The notes: generated from the sequence alone by a model not told the origin. Positions 1-10,069 are shown, counted from the first letter of the stretch. The stretch is DNA of 64,000 nucleotides from Candidatus Roslinia caecavium (GCA_904419955.1 CAJFTO010000003.1:1-64000); one strand, 5' to 3'. Translations and numbers: made by a program.

Positions 1-748
1 ACCAGTTGCCAAATTCTATGCTGTCTATTACTCCTATCTCGGGTATCTCTTCCGTGATGGCTCCTACTCCGGCCATATTGCTTACCGGCGCCCATCCGTC
101 TTCGGATATTGCCGTCGTAAGTTCTCCGTCTATAACGACCGCAAACTTGTTCTCGCTCATATCGAACCTAAACTCAAAACTATGCCACTCGTCGGTATGA
201 AGTCCCGTGTCTATATCTTTTATCTCATAAGCAACGTTCTCTGTTCCGTCAGCGTTCAGCGCTATTACTCTAAGCTTCCCGTCAACGACCGATATCTCCG
301 CCACCGGCTGCTGGTATTGACCTTTCACTCTTATGTAATGCTCCGGATCGAGTCCTCCGTCGTCCTGTATCTCGAACTTCGCTCTAAACGAGATCGTCAC
401 GTCGTCGCTGAGAGACGACGGATCCGAACCGTACGCCTGGAGCGCCGCGTCGGCGTCCACTGTGAGCCAATTCGTCTTATACCATGAATCTCCGGTCGCA
501 AATCTCAGCGAATTATCGGTAGCGTTACGGATCGCGTCGTCTTCGCCGTCCCAACCCCAGCCGCCAAATTTATTTTTGACCTCGCTTTCGGCCGTATCAG
601 ACTCAAAGTCCTCATAGTATAAAACCTCGCCCTGCGCTTGTAGCGCTATTTCGTCTTCGTATTCGCTATTATCCGCAAAAGCAACTGTCGGAGCTAAGGA
701 TAAGATCATTGCAAATACCAGTAAATTAGCAATCGTCCTTTTAAACAT
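1..748 (-). CDS. Secreted LamG-like domain protein, partial (C-terminus beyond window)
   Basis: Open frame that runs off the left edge of the window, so only the first 249 residues are visible. The start ATG at 748 follows an AGGAGGAG ribosome binding site, and the gene lies only 12 nt after the stop of the SLH protein at 761, so the two form one operon. The N-terminus (MFKRTIANLLVFAMILSLAP) is a signal peptide. It is followed by a beta-rich module with YYEDFES, NSLRFATG and HSFEFRFD motifs that resembles the N-terminal concanavalin/LamG-like module of the fucosidase at 11300-18955. The rest of the protein is out of view, so its catalytic role is unknown. Such modules usually mount binding or catalytic domains on secreted glycan-active proteins; that reading is inference. 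Confidence 0.75.
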   Translation of the reverse strand, partial: MFKRTIANLLVFAMILSLAPTVAFADNSEYEDEIALQAQGEVLYYEDFESDTAESEVKNKFGGWGWDGEDDAIRNATDNSLRFATGDSWYKTNWLTVDADAALQAYGSDPSSLSDDVTISFRAKFEIQDDGGLDPEHYIRVKGQYQQPVAEISVVDGKLRVIALNADGTENVAYEIKDIDTGLHTDEWHSFEFRFDMSENKFAVVIDGELTTAISEDGWAPVSNMAGVGAITEEIPEIGVIDSIEFGNW

Positions 749-760
749 AGATTTCTCCTC

Positions 761-3418
761 CTATTCCGCTATGATTACCGCTATGTCGGAAGCGATCATA
801 ACAGTATCTGCATATGTGACGTTCACATCGGACGAGATATCGCCGACGCTTATTACGTCGATCTTTTTGCTCGCTTTATAGTATTTAAATATCACGTTCT
901 CAGTATTTATTCCATATACAACGCTTTCGCCTTCAGAATCCATATAGAATATGTTGCAAAATACCCCGGACTTTTCATTCCATACTCTGTTCGCTTCGGC
1001 ATTGGTCACCTTTCCGATCTTAACAAGGTTGCTTGCGACCGGATTTGAAGCGGATGCAATTACCTGATAACTCATAACGTTGCCGGAAGAATCTTTGCTG
1101 AATTCTACAATATCGCCAATCTCTAAATCTGAAAGATTCGTCTTTATAGACCACGTTTTATTTGCGGTTGCGTCGCTGCGTATAACAACGCTCGTCTGAG
1201 AACCGGTTTTGCTTATATAATCCGCGTAATAACACTTATCTCCGTTCTCGTCGATTCCCTGAGCTATAGGCGACGTAAGTATTCCTATATCATCGGCGCC
1301 CTGAGCCGTTCCCGACTCGGTCAGCTTCTCTTTGAGAACGATAAGTTTGGGCGACTGACTGTCTTCTATAAATTCATAAACCGCTACGTTATGGGTATTT
1401 TTGCCATTCTCAATACGATATTTTGCCAAATACTCGTCGTCGGTGTAAGAATCTCTCTCGCTGTCGTCGCTTGCCGGAGCGACTATCGTCTTCACAGCCC
1501 CGGTAAGAGTTATCGCCGGGTTCTCGATCCCCTCCACAACTAAGCCCGACTGGGTCATGGCTTGAGTATTGTGATCGTAATGTCCGCTCGTATATTCAAA
1601 CAGCGGAACCATTAGATCCATAGTCTGAACCTTCCCCTCGCTGTTTAATGATATTTCAACGACTTGATTCTTAAGTTCGGCAAGTTTATTCCCGACCTCG
1701 CCGTTATCGTATTTAACCTCGTCTATCAATACGTTGTCCGCAAGATCGAGTTCCGAAACGCTTGCGTTCTGAGCCATCTTATCTCTGACCCAGTAATAAT
1801 CCTTATTCGTCACAGAACCCAAATCGCCCGCGATAGCCGCCTTGATCTTCCACTGATATCCAAATATGCCGTCGCTCGCGTAATTGATGATATACGCGTA
1901 TATAGAGCTTAGGCTGCCGTTATTGCTCGAATACACCGCTCTTCCGTTCTCGTCGAGATATAAGCTTACAACGTCTCCCGACTGTACGTTTAGGTTTCTG
2001 TATTCGCCGTTTATATCAAGAGCCGCCTCGTATTCAACGCCTAAGATCGTAACGTAAGCTCCGCCTTCTCTTACGACCTCGACGGCGCCGCTGACGACCG
2101 ACTTGGAGACTATAACGCTTACTATTTTACCGTCCTTGCTCAAAAATACGCTGACGACGTTTCCCGAACCTACCGTAGACGGATCGACTATATTGCCGTC
2201 CACGTCTCTAACCGTATACGAGACGGTATCGTCGGTCGAATCTACAAACAAACCGCTGTCCTGCTGTCCGTCGTATCTTTTATAATTTATCGAGTAACCG
2301 CCGTTACTTACGCTGTCTACTACATACGAATCTTTTTCAAATACGAACAGAACGTCTATTCTGTAGTCTCCGTTATTATCGACAAGCGCTACGCTTCCGT
2401 TTTTAACGTCGAGATCGTCCGCCGTAAACTCGGAAAGTCCCTGATAATTATATACGACCGCTAAGTCTGACGAAAAACTCTTTGAATCGGTATTCGCGTC
2501 GATATTCACCTCTATCCGATCAGTTCCTATATAGCTTATATCCTCTGCGGAATATTCGTATACGTGATTGTTTTCCATATAGTCGTACATAGCATAGACG
2601 TTTCTCTTAGTCTCGGTCGTATACCAAAATTCTACCGAGTGTCCCAGATATGGAGACGCGTCAAACTCCGTACAGTTATACTTCGTTCCGTCGACGATAA
2701 CTATATCGTCCTCTTTAGTTCCGGCGCCGTCTATATATGTAACGCCGTCGGAAGTCAATATTCCGTATCCATAGGTTATACCTTTACGAACCATTAAGTC
2801 GTTAGCCAACGTATGGCTATCGTTCACATAATAGGCGCTTGCAGAAGACGAATACGTCCGCTCCATAACCGAAGCCGTCATTGTTTTGTATACCGAAAAA
2901 ATGAAATCGGACATCGCAACGTTATCGCCTATCTGCGCTCCCGTCGGAAGCAGTCCCTTCTGACTCGCGACCGTCCAGTAGCCGAGCGGATAGCCGCCCC
3001 TTTCGTTCGCGACGGTTTCATAACCTATTAAACACACGAAAGTCTTAGCGAGCTCGGCGTATGTGACCGGATTATCCGGAAGATACGTTCCGTCTTCGTT
3101 GCCGTTTATCGCGCCCGATAAATACGCTTGATTTATTCCTATATAATATTGATGCTCGGGCGGAACGTCGCTGAATATCTGTCCCATATCGACGACCGCG
3201 TTGTCCACATAAAACATCTCGGAAACAACGGCCGCCATAAGACCTCTTGATACTTCCGCATCCATATCCAAGTCGCCGCTCAGCACGCCCATAGCGCTAA
3301 GTCTATTCCTATAAAGCTCAACATCCTCCGGCGCTGTAGCCGCCGCAGACGCAGGTACGGTTATAAACAGAGTCGCAACCAAACTTAAAACCATAGTTAA
3401 AGCTACAATCCTTTTCAT
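761..3418 (-). CDS. Secreted S-layer-homology (SLH) protein, function unknown
   Basis: 885 residues starting at an ATG behind GGAGGAG with 7-nt spacing. Residues 1-26 form a signal peptide ending ASAAA. Residues 30-140 contain SLH-like segments (IFSDVPPEHQYYIGINQAYL, then GTYLPDNPVTYAELAKTFV), which in this family bind secondary cell-wall polymer. The rest is a long series of short beta-rich repeats with VYSSNNGS- and YYWVRDK-like stretches and no recognised catalytic motif. It is co-transcribed with the secreted LamG-like gene at 1-748 and has its own promoter at 3521-3549, with a direct-repeat operator shared with the fucosidase gene. A surface scaffold or glycan-binding role is likely by context but not shown by the sequence. 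Confidence 0.8.
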   Translation of the reverse strand: MKRIVALTMVLSLVATLFITVPASAAATAPEDVELYRNRLSAMGVLSGDLDMDAEVSRGLMAAVVSEMFYVDNAVVDMGQIFSDVPPEHQYYIGINQAYLSGAINGNEDGTYLPDNPVTYAELAKTFVCLIGYETVANERGGYPLGYWTVASQKGLLPTGAQIGDNVAMSDFIFSVYKTMTASVMERTYSSSASAYYVNDSHTLANDLMVRKGITYGYGILTSDGVTYIDGAGTKEDDIVIVDGTKYNCTEFDASPYLGHSVEFWYTTETKRNVYAMYDYMENNHVYEYSAEDISYIGTDRIEVNIDANTDSKSFSSDLAVVYNYQGLSEFTADDLDVKNGSVALVDNNGDYRIDVLFVFEKDSYVVDSVSNGGYSINYKRYDGQQDSGLFVDSTDDTVSYTVRDVDGNIVDPSTVGSGNVVSVFLSKDGKIVSVIVSKSVVSGAVEVVREGGAYVTILGVEYEAALDINGEYRNLNVQSGDVVSLYLDENGRAVYSSNNGSLSSIYAYIINYASDGIFGYQWKIKAAIAGDLGSVTNKDYYWVRDKMAQNASVSELDLADNVLIDEVKYDNGEVGNKLAELKNQVVEISLNSEGKVQTMDLMVPLFEYTSGHYDHNTQAMTQSGLVVEGIENPAITLTGAVKTIVAPASDDSERDSYTDDEYLAKYRIENGKNTHNVAVYEFIEDSQSPKLIVLKEKLTESGTAQGADDIGILTSPIAQGIDENGDKCYYADYISKTGSQTSVVIRSDATANKTWSIKTNLSDLEIGDIVEFSKDSSGNVMSYQVIASASNPVASNLVKIGKVTNAEANRVWNEKSGVFCNIFYMDSEGESVVYGINTENVIFKYYKASKKIDVISVGDISSDVNVTYADTVMIASDIAVIIAE

Positions 3419-3520
3419 AACTTTACTCCTCCTCCTGTTTTCCTGTTTCTATTTCTTTGGATATGACCGGCGCTTGAAATCGCCAAATTATTTTCCAAAC
3501 GCCATACTTATCTGAATATT

Positions 3521-3549
3521 ACTATAAATCAAAATCGCATTATTAGCAA
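3521..3549 (-). promoter_or_regulatory. Sigma-A promoter of the SLH operon
   Basis: Read on the minus strand: TTGCTA (3544-3549), a 17-nt spacer, then TATAGT (3521-3526). Transcription would start about 100 nt before the SLH gene. The 310-bp gap 3419-3728 holds this promoter and the direct-repeat operator; nothing else was recognised in it. Confidence 0.65.
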
Positions 3550-3553
3550 TTGT

Positions 3554-3583
3554 GAAAAACTTAATCTAACATAGAAAAACTTA
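3554..3583 (-). promoter_or_regulatory. Direct-repeat operator next to the -35 box
   Basis: Two identical copies of GAAAAACTTA (3554-3563 and 3574-3583, plus-strand reading) lie exactly 20 bp apart, two helical turns, starting 4 nt upstream of the -35 box. The same arrangement stands before the fucosidase gene (19034-19063). Position and phasing fit an activator of AraC type, which commonly binds direct repeats about 20 bp apart overlapping or abutting -35. The AraC gene at 10229 is the obvious candidate, by inference. Confidence 0.55.
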
Positions 3584-3728
3584 CATAATAACCTTAAAAC
3601 GCAGGTTTCAGCCATTCTTTTTCAGTAATTTTTCACATAACAAAAGCGTTTTTCAATCGTTTCCGCCAAGCCGTTAACGCAAATTTCTTTCTAAATAAAT
3701 CCTGTTATCCTATCAATTTTTTGACCGT

Positions 3729-5717
3729 TCACGCTCGTTCTATGTCTAAAATCGTGCAATCCATCCCGCCGAGATTTATATTTATATCTCCGTCTAAATC
3801 TCCTCTGTCGCCGGTCAGTATATCTCGATATTTATATTTTCCGCCGCCCAGACCAAGCCTTCCCAGACCGATATTAAAATCTTTGGCTTTCTTCTCAAAA
3901 TTAAATACCGCAAGATATACCCCGCCGACCTTTTCGAGCATAAACTTCTCCGCGGCTCTGTCTCCCACGCCGCTATCCACCGGTATAAACGTCTTATGCA
4001 ACGAGGCGATCCTCATCAGCTCGCGGTTTGAATACCACTTCTCCGCCCTTTCGACCGCGGTCTCGTCCGTCGTCTTGTCCGACCATATCAGCATAGTTCC
4101 CGATATTGCGGACGAGATAAACCTCATCTTTGCTTCAAGCTCGCTCTTGCTCAAACAAACATGATCGGGATCGGTAAATTCATATATCGTACCGTTTTCC
4201 CAGAACCCGTACGTCAACGCGTTTAATCCGTATTCGCTGTCTTTAAGCTCTCCGAATACGTCGCAGCATATCCTCCTCGCGTGTCCGTATCCTCCCGGAA
4301 ACAGAGGCGCTATCGATAAGCTGATAAACATCCCGGCTTTAACGCATAATTTCGATACATAATCCATTATAAAGTTATACGCCTTTATACCAGTTTGGAT
4401 ATCTTTTCGCATATGTTCGCCCTCGACTGCGCCGTGTCCTAAAAAATCTATTTTTGCGTAGCCGAATCCAAGCTCCGCGGCTATCTCGATATCCTGCCTG
4501 ATTTTCTCAAGCAATACCGGATGCGTTACGTCGAGGGGATATCCGCCCGCGATCTCATGGAGTATATTCCCATTTTTATCTCGCAACAGCAGGTCGTTCC
4601 ATGTAATATTTTCATAACCTTCCACTTCGACGAGGTCGCCGAACTCGTTCATAACGGGTCTGTCCATGTTTTCCAGACCGCCCCAGCCCGCGAGCGGAGC
4701 GAAATATATTCCGGGAACGTGGCCGTTGCTCTTTACTCTATCCACTGCTTCTTTTAGCTTTTCTCTGCCGAGCTTATTCCAAAAAGCGTCGAAGTTTATG
4801 TATATCTTTTGACCCTGCGCCGCGCAGTCGTTCATGAATTTTGCGACCGTATCGCTTGCGTGAACATATTTATCGAAATCTATCTCCGTCATGTACGCCG
4901 TCCAACTGTTCCAGCCGAGGATAAGATTCGAATCCCATTTCAGTCTCGGTCTCCTGCGTTCGCATATCTCGCCGAATCGGATCAATCCCTTTCTCCAATC
5001 AGGACTGTGAATAATACTTATATACGGCGAGCAAACGCAATTTCCGCTAACGACTCCATGGCTTACCCCATAATCTCGGGTATTCTCGTCGGCGACTCCA
5101 GCTATTACTTCCAAACGTCCCGCGCAGTCTCCTGCGTTTGAATATGATTTTATCCCCACTTTCCACAGATCGTACTCAATCGCCCCGATTACGAGACCCT
5201 TTCGGCTTTCCTCATCGTATACCGCGGTTACGCCGTAACTCGTTTCGCTCTTGGAATACGGCAGAGATTTAAATCTATCCCACTTATCGTTGTCGAACGG
5301 AACGGCCAAAACTCGTATATCATTTTCCGATTTTTGATCCTGAGCGTTGAAACTATCGACCTTCAGCTCCTCGGAACATAACGGGCATATCCGGCCGACC
5401 TCTACGTTATCGCCGCAGACTGCAAGTCTTACTTCTATATCCTCGGCGCTCAGCAGAAATCTCCATACGCATTCTATCTCTCCGGCTTTAAGTATGATCT
5501 TCACTTCGTCCTTCGGTTCTCCAAAGACCTCTATCATATTCTCAGATATATCCGCTATTGTATATTCGTCGTTTGTATGTTTTTTCCCGGCGCTATCATA
5601 CCAGTACATCCCGGCGCCTCTAATTTCATAAGCGCCGCTCACTCCCAAATCCAAGCTGTTCGTATCGGAATTAATTTTTAAATAACAATCATTATAATTA
5701 AATTTTTTATTCAACAT
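3729..5717 (-). CDS. Clan GH-D glycoside hydrolase (alpha-galactosidase-like, GH36/GH27 type)
   Basis: 662 residues without a signal peptide, so cytoplasmic. The N-terminal 250 residues are a beta-sandwich, followed by a TIM barrel opening with GWNSW (268-272), a hallmark of GH27/GH36 enzymes. YAKIDFLGHG carries the likely nucleophile D424 in the KxDF motif, and RRICCDVF gives D486 as the likely acid/base. The family cleaves alpha-linked galactose or related sugars; the exact sugar cannot be read from sequence. The start lies 15 nt after the mutarotase-like gene, so the two are co-transcribed, probably with the DUF5107 gene further upstream. Lack of a secretion signal implies that it acts on imported oligosaccharides. 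Confidence 0.75.
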   Translation of the reverse strand: MLNKKFNYNDCYLKINSDTNSLDLGVSGAYEIRGAGMYWYDSAGKKHTNDEYTIADISENMIEVFGEPKDEVKIILKAGEIECVWRFLLSAEDIEVRLAVCGDNVEVGRICPLCSEELKVDSFNAQDQKSENDIRVLAVPFDNDKWDRFKSLPYSKSETSYGVTAVYDEESRKGLVIGAIEYDLWKVGIKSYSNAGDCAGRLEVIAGVADENTRDYGVSHGVVSGNCVCSPYISIIHSPDWRKGLIRFGEICERRRPRLKWDSNLILGWNSWTAYMTEIDFDKYVHASDTVAKFMNDCAAQGQKIYINFDAFWNKLGREKLKEAVDRVKSNGHVPGIYFAPLAGWGGLENMDRPVMNEFGDLVEVEGYENITWNDLLLRDKNGNILHEIAGGYPLDVTHPVLLEKIRQDIEIAAELGFGYAKIDFLGHGAVEGEHMRKDIQTGIKAYNFIMDYVSKLCVKAGMFISLSIAPLFPGGYGHARRICCDVFGELKDSEYGLNALTYGFWENGTIYEFTDPDHVCLSKSELEAKMRFISSAISGTMLIWSDKTTDETAVERAEKWYSNRELMRIASLHKTFIPVDSGVGDRAAEKFMLEKVGGVYLAVFNFEKKAKDFNIGLGRLGLGGGKYKYRDILTGDRGDLDGDININLGGMDCTILDIERA

Positions 5718-5732
5718 ACCGCAACTATCCCC

Positions 5733-6674
5733 CTATCGCCCGTTCTCATTATATTTTGTCAAAGAGATGCGAATACCAATCCGCATACTCTCCCCCGGCT
5801 TTAAAACCGGAATCGCGTTGTTTTTCTCAGCGCAGGACACGCTGTCATAGTAACCGTTAGACGGCTCGAGCGCGCAGTTATAATCGCCTCTAAAGCCGCC
5901 CGATGTGACCCAAAAGCCGAGATACGGCAGTTCGTCCGGATCGAATTCAACACCAAACTTTGTATTAGCGCTCGGATATATTATCCCGCACTCGCCGTTC
6001 TCGACCTTTCCGACGCAGTAATACTTCTCCGTATCCATGGCCGACGCGGGAAGGACCTTGTTTAGATCAAACCCCTCTTCGCTCCTGGGATATATGTGTA
6101 TATTTCCCGCCTCTCCCAAAAACGCGCTGTCCTGAACGTTCACTACCTTATCGGTCCCTTTCGGGAACTCCACTATCATATCGTCCATACAGTTTACCAA
6201 GCAGTGCATCGTCCAAAAACACGGAACGCTGATCTCATCTTTATTGGTTATCATATATTTTATGCCGATATCGTTACCGTTTACGTTAATAGTCTTCTCA
6301 TATTTATAGTTAAATACTTTTCCAACGCAAACAAGGCGCAGTTCGTCGCCGCAGATCTTATAATCGAATTTCTTAGTCCATATTTCGCCGTGGTCGGGAT
6401 AATGTATTTTTCGCCCCTCTACCACCTTGCGCTCCGGATCGATATTAGGAAATGCGTCGTCGAATCCCGACGCGTCGTATGCTGCGAAATCGTCGCCCAG
6501 TTCGGGGATCCTATACTCCTCATCTTTATTCTGGAACAGCAACTCAAAGTTCGTCTCTTTGCTATATATCGAAGCGAATTTCCCTCCGAGCTCCGGCAAT
6601 ATCGTAACTTTAATTTTGTCGTTCTCAATATCTATACTTTCTATTTTTTTTAATACTCCTTTGCTAATATTCAT
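5733..6674 (-). CDS. Aldose 1-epimerase (galactose mutarotase)-fold protein
   Basis: 313 residues from the ATG at 6674, chosen over the ATG 15 nt upstream because AGGGG sits 6 nt before it and nothing precedes the other. The opening ILPELGGKFASIY and later FWTMHCLVN, PEFDPDELPYLGFW-like and ALEPSNGYYDS segments match the galactose-mutarotase/aldose-1-epimerase beta-supersandwich fold. Members interconvert sugar anomers or belong to unassigned sugar-processing subfamilies. It sits between the GH-D hydrolase and the DUF5107 protein, which also begins with a mutarotase-like domain, so an anomer-handling step in intracellular sugar breakdown is plausible. Function is inferred from fold and operon only. 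Confidence 0.7.
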   Translation of the reverse strand: MNISKGVLKKIESIDIENDKIKVTILPELGGKFASIYSKETNFELLFQNKDEEYRIPELGDDFAAYDASGFDDAFPNIDPERKVVEGRKIHYPDHGEIWTKKFDYKICGDELRLVCVGKVFNYKYEKTINVNGNDIGIKYMITNKDEISVPCFWTMHCLVNCMDDMIVEFPKGTDKVVNVQDSAFLGEAGNIHIYPRSEEGFDLNKVLPASAMDTEKYYCVGKVENGECGIIYPSANTKFGVEFDPDELPYLGFWVTSGGFRGDYNCALEPSNGYYDSVSCAEKNNAIPVLKPGESMRIGIRISLTKYNENGR

Positions 6675-6728
6675 AGTACTACCCCTCATATAAACAATCT
6701 TTTATCAACCTTCAATAATACGACAAAC

Positions 6729-6755
6729 GCCGCTGCGATCTTACGCCGCAGCGGC
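6729..6755 (-). terminator. Hairpin between DUF5107 and mutarotase-like genes
   Basis: A perfect 9-bp stem (GCCGCTGCG/CGCAGCGGC) with a 9-nt loop follows the DUF5107 stop codon on the minus strand. The tail (TTTGTCGTATTATTG) is only moderately T-rich, so partial termination or mRNA stabilisation with read-through into the downstream genes is likely. Confidence 0.55.
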
Positions 6756-6766
6756 TGTATTTACTT

Positions 6767-9700
6767 TTATTTCAAAAGCTCCAAATGCGTCATGGCTCCC
6801 TGATGATACGGATCCAGTTTGAGCGCCTCTTTCAAATAGTGTTCGGCTTTCTCAGTATCTCCAAGACCGATATAACCGATCCCCATCATGAAATTGCAGT
6901 GTATCTTGTTCTTCACGTTTAGATCTACGTCGAACACCAAGAAATCCGGGAGCGAGACCGCAAAGTAGTCTATAGACTGTTCGTCGAATATATGCGCCTC
7001 GCCGTAGTCAACCAACTTGTGGAATCTGGATAACGCTTCGTCCTCTCTGCCGAGCTCGCGCAGCGCCGTTCCTTGATAGAATATCATATACGGCGGTTGA
7101 TCGTTATAGTACATAGCTCCGGTAGGCTCGCTGAGTCCTACGCTCGCCGCCTCAAACGCCTCTTTGGATTTTTCTTCGTCGCCCAGGTTACGGTAAGCTA
7201 TTCCAAGGTAATAGTTTATATTATTCTCCTGCGCTCCGGCCAGCTTACCTTCGCCCACGTTAAGCGGATACGTCTTAGCCGCGGTCAGATATTCTATCGC
7301 GGTCTTAGGATCGCTGTCTATCATACTCTTCGCTATCTCCAGGTTAGCGTGTACGTACTGAGTCGGGATCTTGCCCTCTCCGCCTTCCCACGGATGGAAG
7401 TCTCTGCCGAGGATAAGCTCCAAAGCTTTCTTATGCTCGCCGAGCAGGTTATATATCGTTATATATTCTAAGAACAGGTCGTCTCTGTCGTTTACCAATT
7501 CGAAATTCTGATTCATCTTCTCAAGACGTTCCTCGGGACTTCTGTTTAGCTTCTTATATAGCTGGTCGAGCTCGTAGAACACTCTCGAATCGCTCTTGTT
7601 AAGCTCAAACGCCTCTTCAAGCAATTTAAGGCCTCTCTCGCAGTCGTTTCTTTTATTGACGTACGCCAGCGCGAGATTCCTCTTTACCGTCGGGAATTTT
7701 CCGTCGAGTTCTATCGACTTCTCCCATACGGCTATCGCGTCATCGTAACGTTTCTTATCATATAGGAGATCGCCTATATAATAGAGAGCCTTAGCGTCGG
7801 CCGGGTTGTTCTTTATGGCGAACTTCAGTATACTGTAATCGTGTATCGTATTCGGGAAACAATAATCCGAATTCGCGGCCGCGGCCTTAGCCAGCGTATC
7901 CATATAATTCTCCGAAAGTCTGTATTCGCAAAACGCGAGGTAGTAATACATCATCGGATACTGCGTAAATTCGAGGCCTTTTCTGAGTATCTTCGCCGCC
8001 TCGGCGTAATTGCCGTAGCTCATATAATCGATAGCCGCGGCTATGTAGTTTTTCTGATCTCCTCTGAGCAGACGCACAAACTCGTCGAACGCCGCATTCG
8101 CTTTCTCCGTATCGCCGATAGCTTCGTAGATCATGCCGAGCTCGTTTCTGGAAACCGGCTCCATTCTGTCGAACGCCGCAGTTTCCAAGGTAAATCTTTC
8201 AGCTTCATCGAGTCTGCCCAAATCTCTTAAGATATTGGATTTCAGATTTCTCGCCTTATAGTTTCTATACTGCGCGTAAAGAGAATGTTCCACATGCTCG
8301 AGCGCCTCGTCCATATCGTTTCTGCGATAATCTATTCTCGCGACGTCGAAGTATCCCGCCGCCTGCCAGGCCGACGACCAGGTCGATTTAAAGAACGCGT
8401 CGTACGCCTCGTCCGTCTTACCCTGAAAGAAGAGCGCCTTGCCGAGATTATAATACGGCTCGCCGTCGTAGGGGTTCGGGCTGTGTCTCGTCGCGGTCTT
8501 TATCGCCTTTCTGAAATGTTCCTCAGCCTTCTTGAACTCGCCGCGTCTGAATATCAGGTTGCCGTATGCGTTATTAAGACGAATATCCTCAGGATCGCGC
8601 TTTAGTCCCTCGAGATAATACAGATCGGGTTCGTACGTGGCGTGTCTGTACTGTTCTAAGTGCATCCCGGCTAAGTACAAAGCCTCAGTATTTTTAAGCG
8701 TCTCGGGCGCGCCTATCGCTTTCGCGGGATCCGGTATATCCTCTATATGCGGAGCCGCCGGCGTGTAGTCGAGCAAAAGACGTCCGTCGTCTCTGTAAGC
8801 GCTGAGCGTAAGTTCGTAGTCCCTGCAATCTATTTCAGATTCCGCTTTATAAATATTTACGGGAGATATATCCGCGCTTTCTTCTAAGTATACCTTATCG
8901 CCGTTTGCGAGTTTGATCTTTACGCCGCTCATCTCATGAGTCGAATATACGGTCACAAACGCCGTATTATTTTCAACTTCCAAACCCATAACTATATCCG
9001 TGCTTGCGTTCTTGACCTGCCCAACTTCTTTATACGGCATGAAGTATTGCGTAAACGTCTTCTCCTCGTACGGCTGAAGCCAGGTGAAGTCCGGCTGGTT
9101 ATCGGTATAAACGCCTGTCATCAACTCGATGTATGGGCCGTCCTCGTCGGTAAGGTTTCTGTCCCACGCTTTTCCGAAATCGCCGCAGCCCCAAGTCCAC
9201 TGCTTTTTACCGGGCGATATGTGATGATCAGCTATATGCAGGATCCCCGCTTTCTTTCTGTAATCGTAGCCTCCTACGAAGTTATAGTCGGAATGATAAG
9301 CCATGTACGAGGTGGGAACAGGAATGTTTTTGTATCTCGAAATATCCACGCCTCTCGAATAGTCCTGCTTATAGTATACTCCCGTCGCGATCGGGAATTT
9401 GGATACGTCTCTCTTGCCGTGGTCGAATACGGCGTTAACGTCCGGCGGGAAAATCGACTGCGTCTCGTCGTGTACCTCGACCGCCGGATTCGCCCACCAG
9501 AGGAACGTCTGCGGCTCGCCGGTTCTGTTATAAAGCTGCGCGCTTATCTTAAGATACGACCTATCGGGGTACAGAGTAAAGCCGGTCGTCACTTTTGTGC
9601 CGTACATGCTGTCTATCTCTCCGACCCAAACGGTCTTGCTCCCGTCCTCGTTTTCCTTTAAACTGTATTCGACGTCTCCGAACGTATTAGGTCTGTGATG

Positions 9701-10069
9701 CTGCGGCCAGTTGAACTCGATACCGCCTGATATCCACGGTCCGGCAAGTCCGACGAGCGCGGGCTTGATAACATGATTATAGTACACGAAATCATAATTA
9801 TTAGTTTTATCGAGCGCTCTGTATATCCTGCCGCCTATCTCGGGCATGATCTGGATCTGAATATAGTCGTTTTCCAGAAATACAATGTTGTATTCTTTAT
9901 CCACCTTCTCGTTGTAGATCTTGTCGATCACCGGATTAGGATAAACGCGTCCGGAGCTTCCCTGATAGACTCTCTTCTCCAAAAACATCGGATTAACGTT
10001 TTTCTTTCCGACTTCATACGTGGGTATCGATACTTTTTCTTCCCACATTTTTACTGCGTTATTTTTCAT
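6767..10069 (-). CDS. DUF5107 domain + tetratricopeptide repeat protein
   Basis: 1100 residues from the ATG at 10069, set by GGGAG 8 nt upstream; the longer frame would begin with an unsupported TTG. The first ~330 residues are a DUF5107-type, mutarotase-like beta domain (MPEIGGRIYRALDKTNNYDF, GGIEFNWPQHH, WWANPAVEVH, DRSYLKI). From about residue 450 on come a dozen or more TPR-like helical pairs (e.g. RRGEFKKAEEHFRKAI, YYNLGKALFFQGKTDEAYDA). There is no signal peptide. No activity is established for this architecture to my knowledge. It is the promoter-proximal gene of an operon with a mutarotase-fold protein and a GH-D hydrolase and faces an AraC regulator, pointing to intracellular sugar metabolism. 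The TPR array may hold partners. Family assignment is fairly sure, function unknown. Confidence 0.75.
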   Translation of the reverse strand: MKNNAVKMWEEKVSIPTYEVGKKNVNPMFLEKRVYQGSSGRVYPNPVIDKIYNEKVDKEYNIVFLENDYIQIQIMPEIGGRIYRALDKTNNYDFVYYNHVIKPALVGLAGPWISGGIEFNWPQHHRPNTFGDVEYSLKENEDGSKTVWVGEIDSMYGTKVTTGFTLYPDRSYLKISAQLYNRTGEPQTFLWWANPAVEVHDETQSIFPPDVNAVFDHGKRDVSKFPIATGVYYKQDYSRGVDISRYKNIPVPTSYMAYHSDYNFVGGYDYRKKAGILHIADHHISPGKKQWTWGCGDFGKAWDRNLTDEDGPYIELMTGVYTDNQPDFTWLQPYEEKTFTQYFMPYKEVGQVKNASTDIVMGLEVENNTAFVTVYSTHEMSGVKIKLANGDKVYLEESADISPVNIYKAESEIDCRDYELTLSAYRDDGRLLLDYTPAAPHIEDIPDPAKAIGAPETLKNTEALYLAGMHLEQYRHATYEPDLYYLEGLKRDPEDIRLNNAYGNLIFRRGEFKKAEEHFRKAIKTATRHSPNPYDGEPYYNLGKALFFQGKTDEAYDAFFKSTWSSAWQAAGYFDVARIDYRRNDMDEALEHVEHSLYAQYRNYKARNLKSNILRDLGRLDEAERFTLETAAFDRMEPVSRNELGMIYEAIGDTEKANAAFDEFVRLLRGDQKNYIAAAIDYMSYGNYAEAAKILRKGLEFTQYPMMYYYLAFCEYRLSENYMDTLAKAAAANSDYCFPNTIHDYSILKFAIKNNPADAKALYYIGDLLYDKKRYDDAIAVWEKSIELDGKFPTVKRNLALAYVNKRNDCERGLKLLEEAFELNKSDSRVFYELDQLYKKLNRSPEERLEKMNQNFELVNDRDDLFLEYITIYNLLGEHKKALELILGRDFHPWEGGEGKIPTQYVHANLEIAKSMIDSDPKTAIEYLTAAKTYPLNVGEGKLAGAQENNINYYLGIAYRNLGDEEKSKEAFEAASVGLSEPTGAMYYNDQPPYMIFYQGTALRELGREDEALSRFHKLVDYGEAHIFDEQSIDYFAVSLPDFLVFDVDLNVKNKIHCNFMMGIGYIGLGDTEKAEHYLKEALKLDPYHQGAMTHLELLK

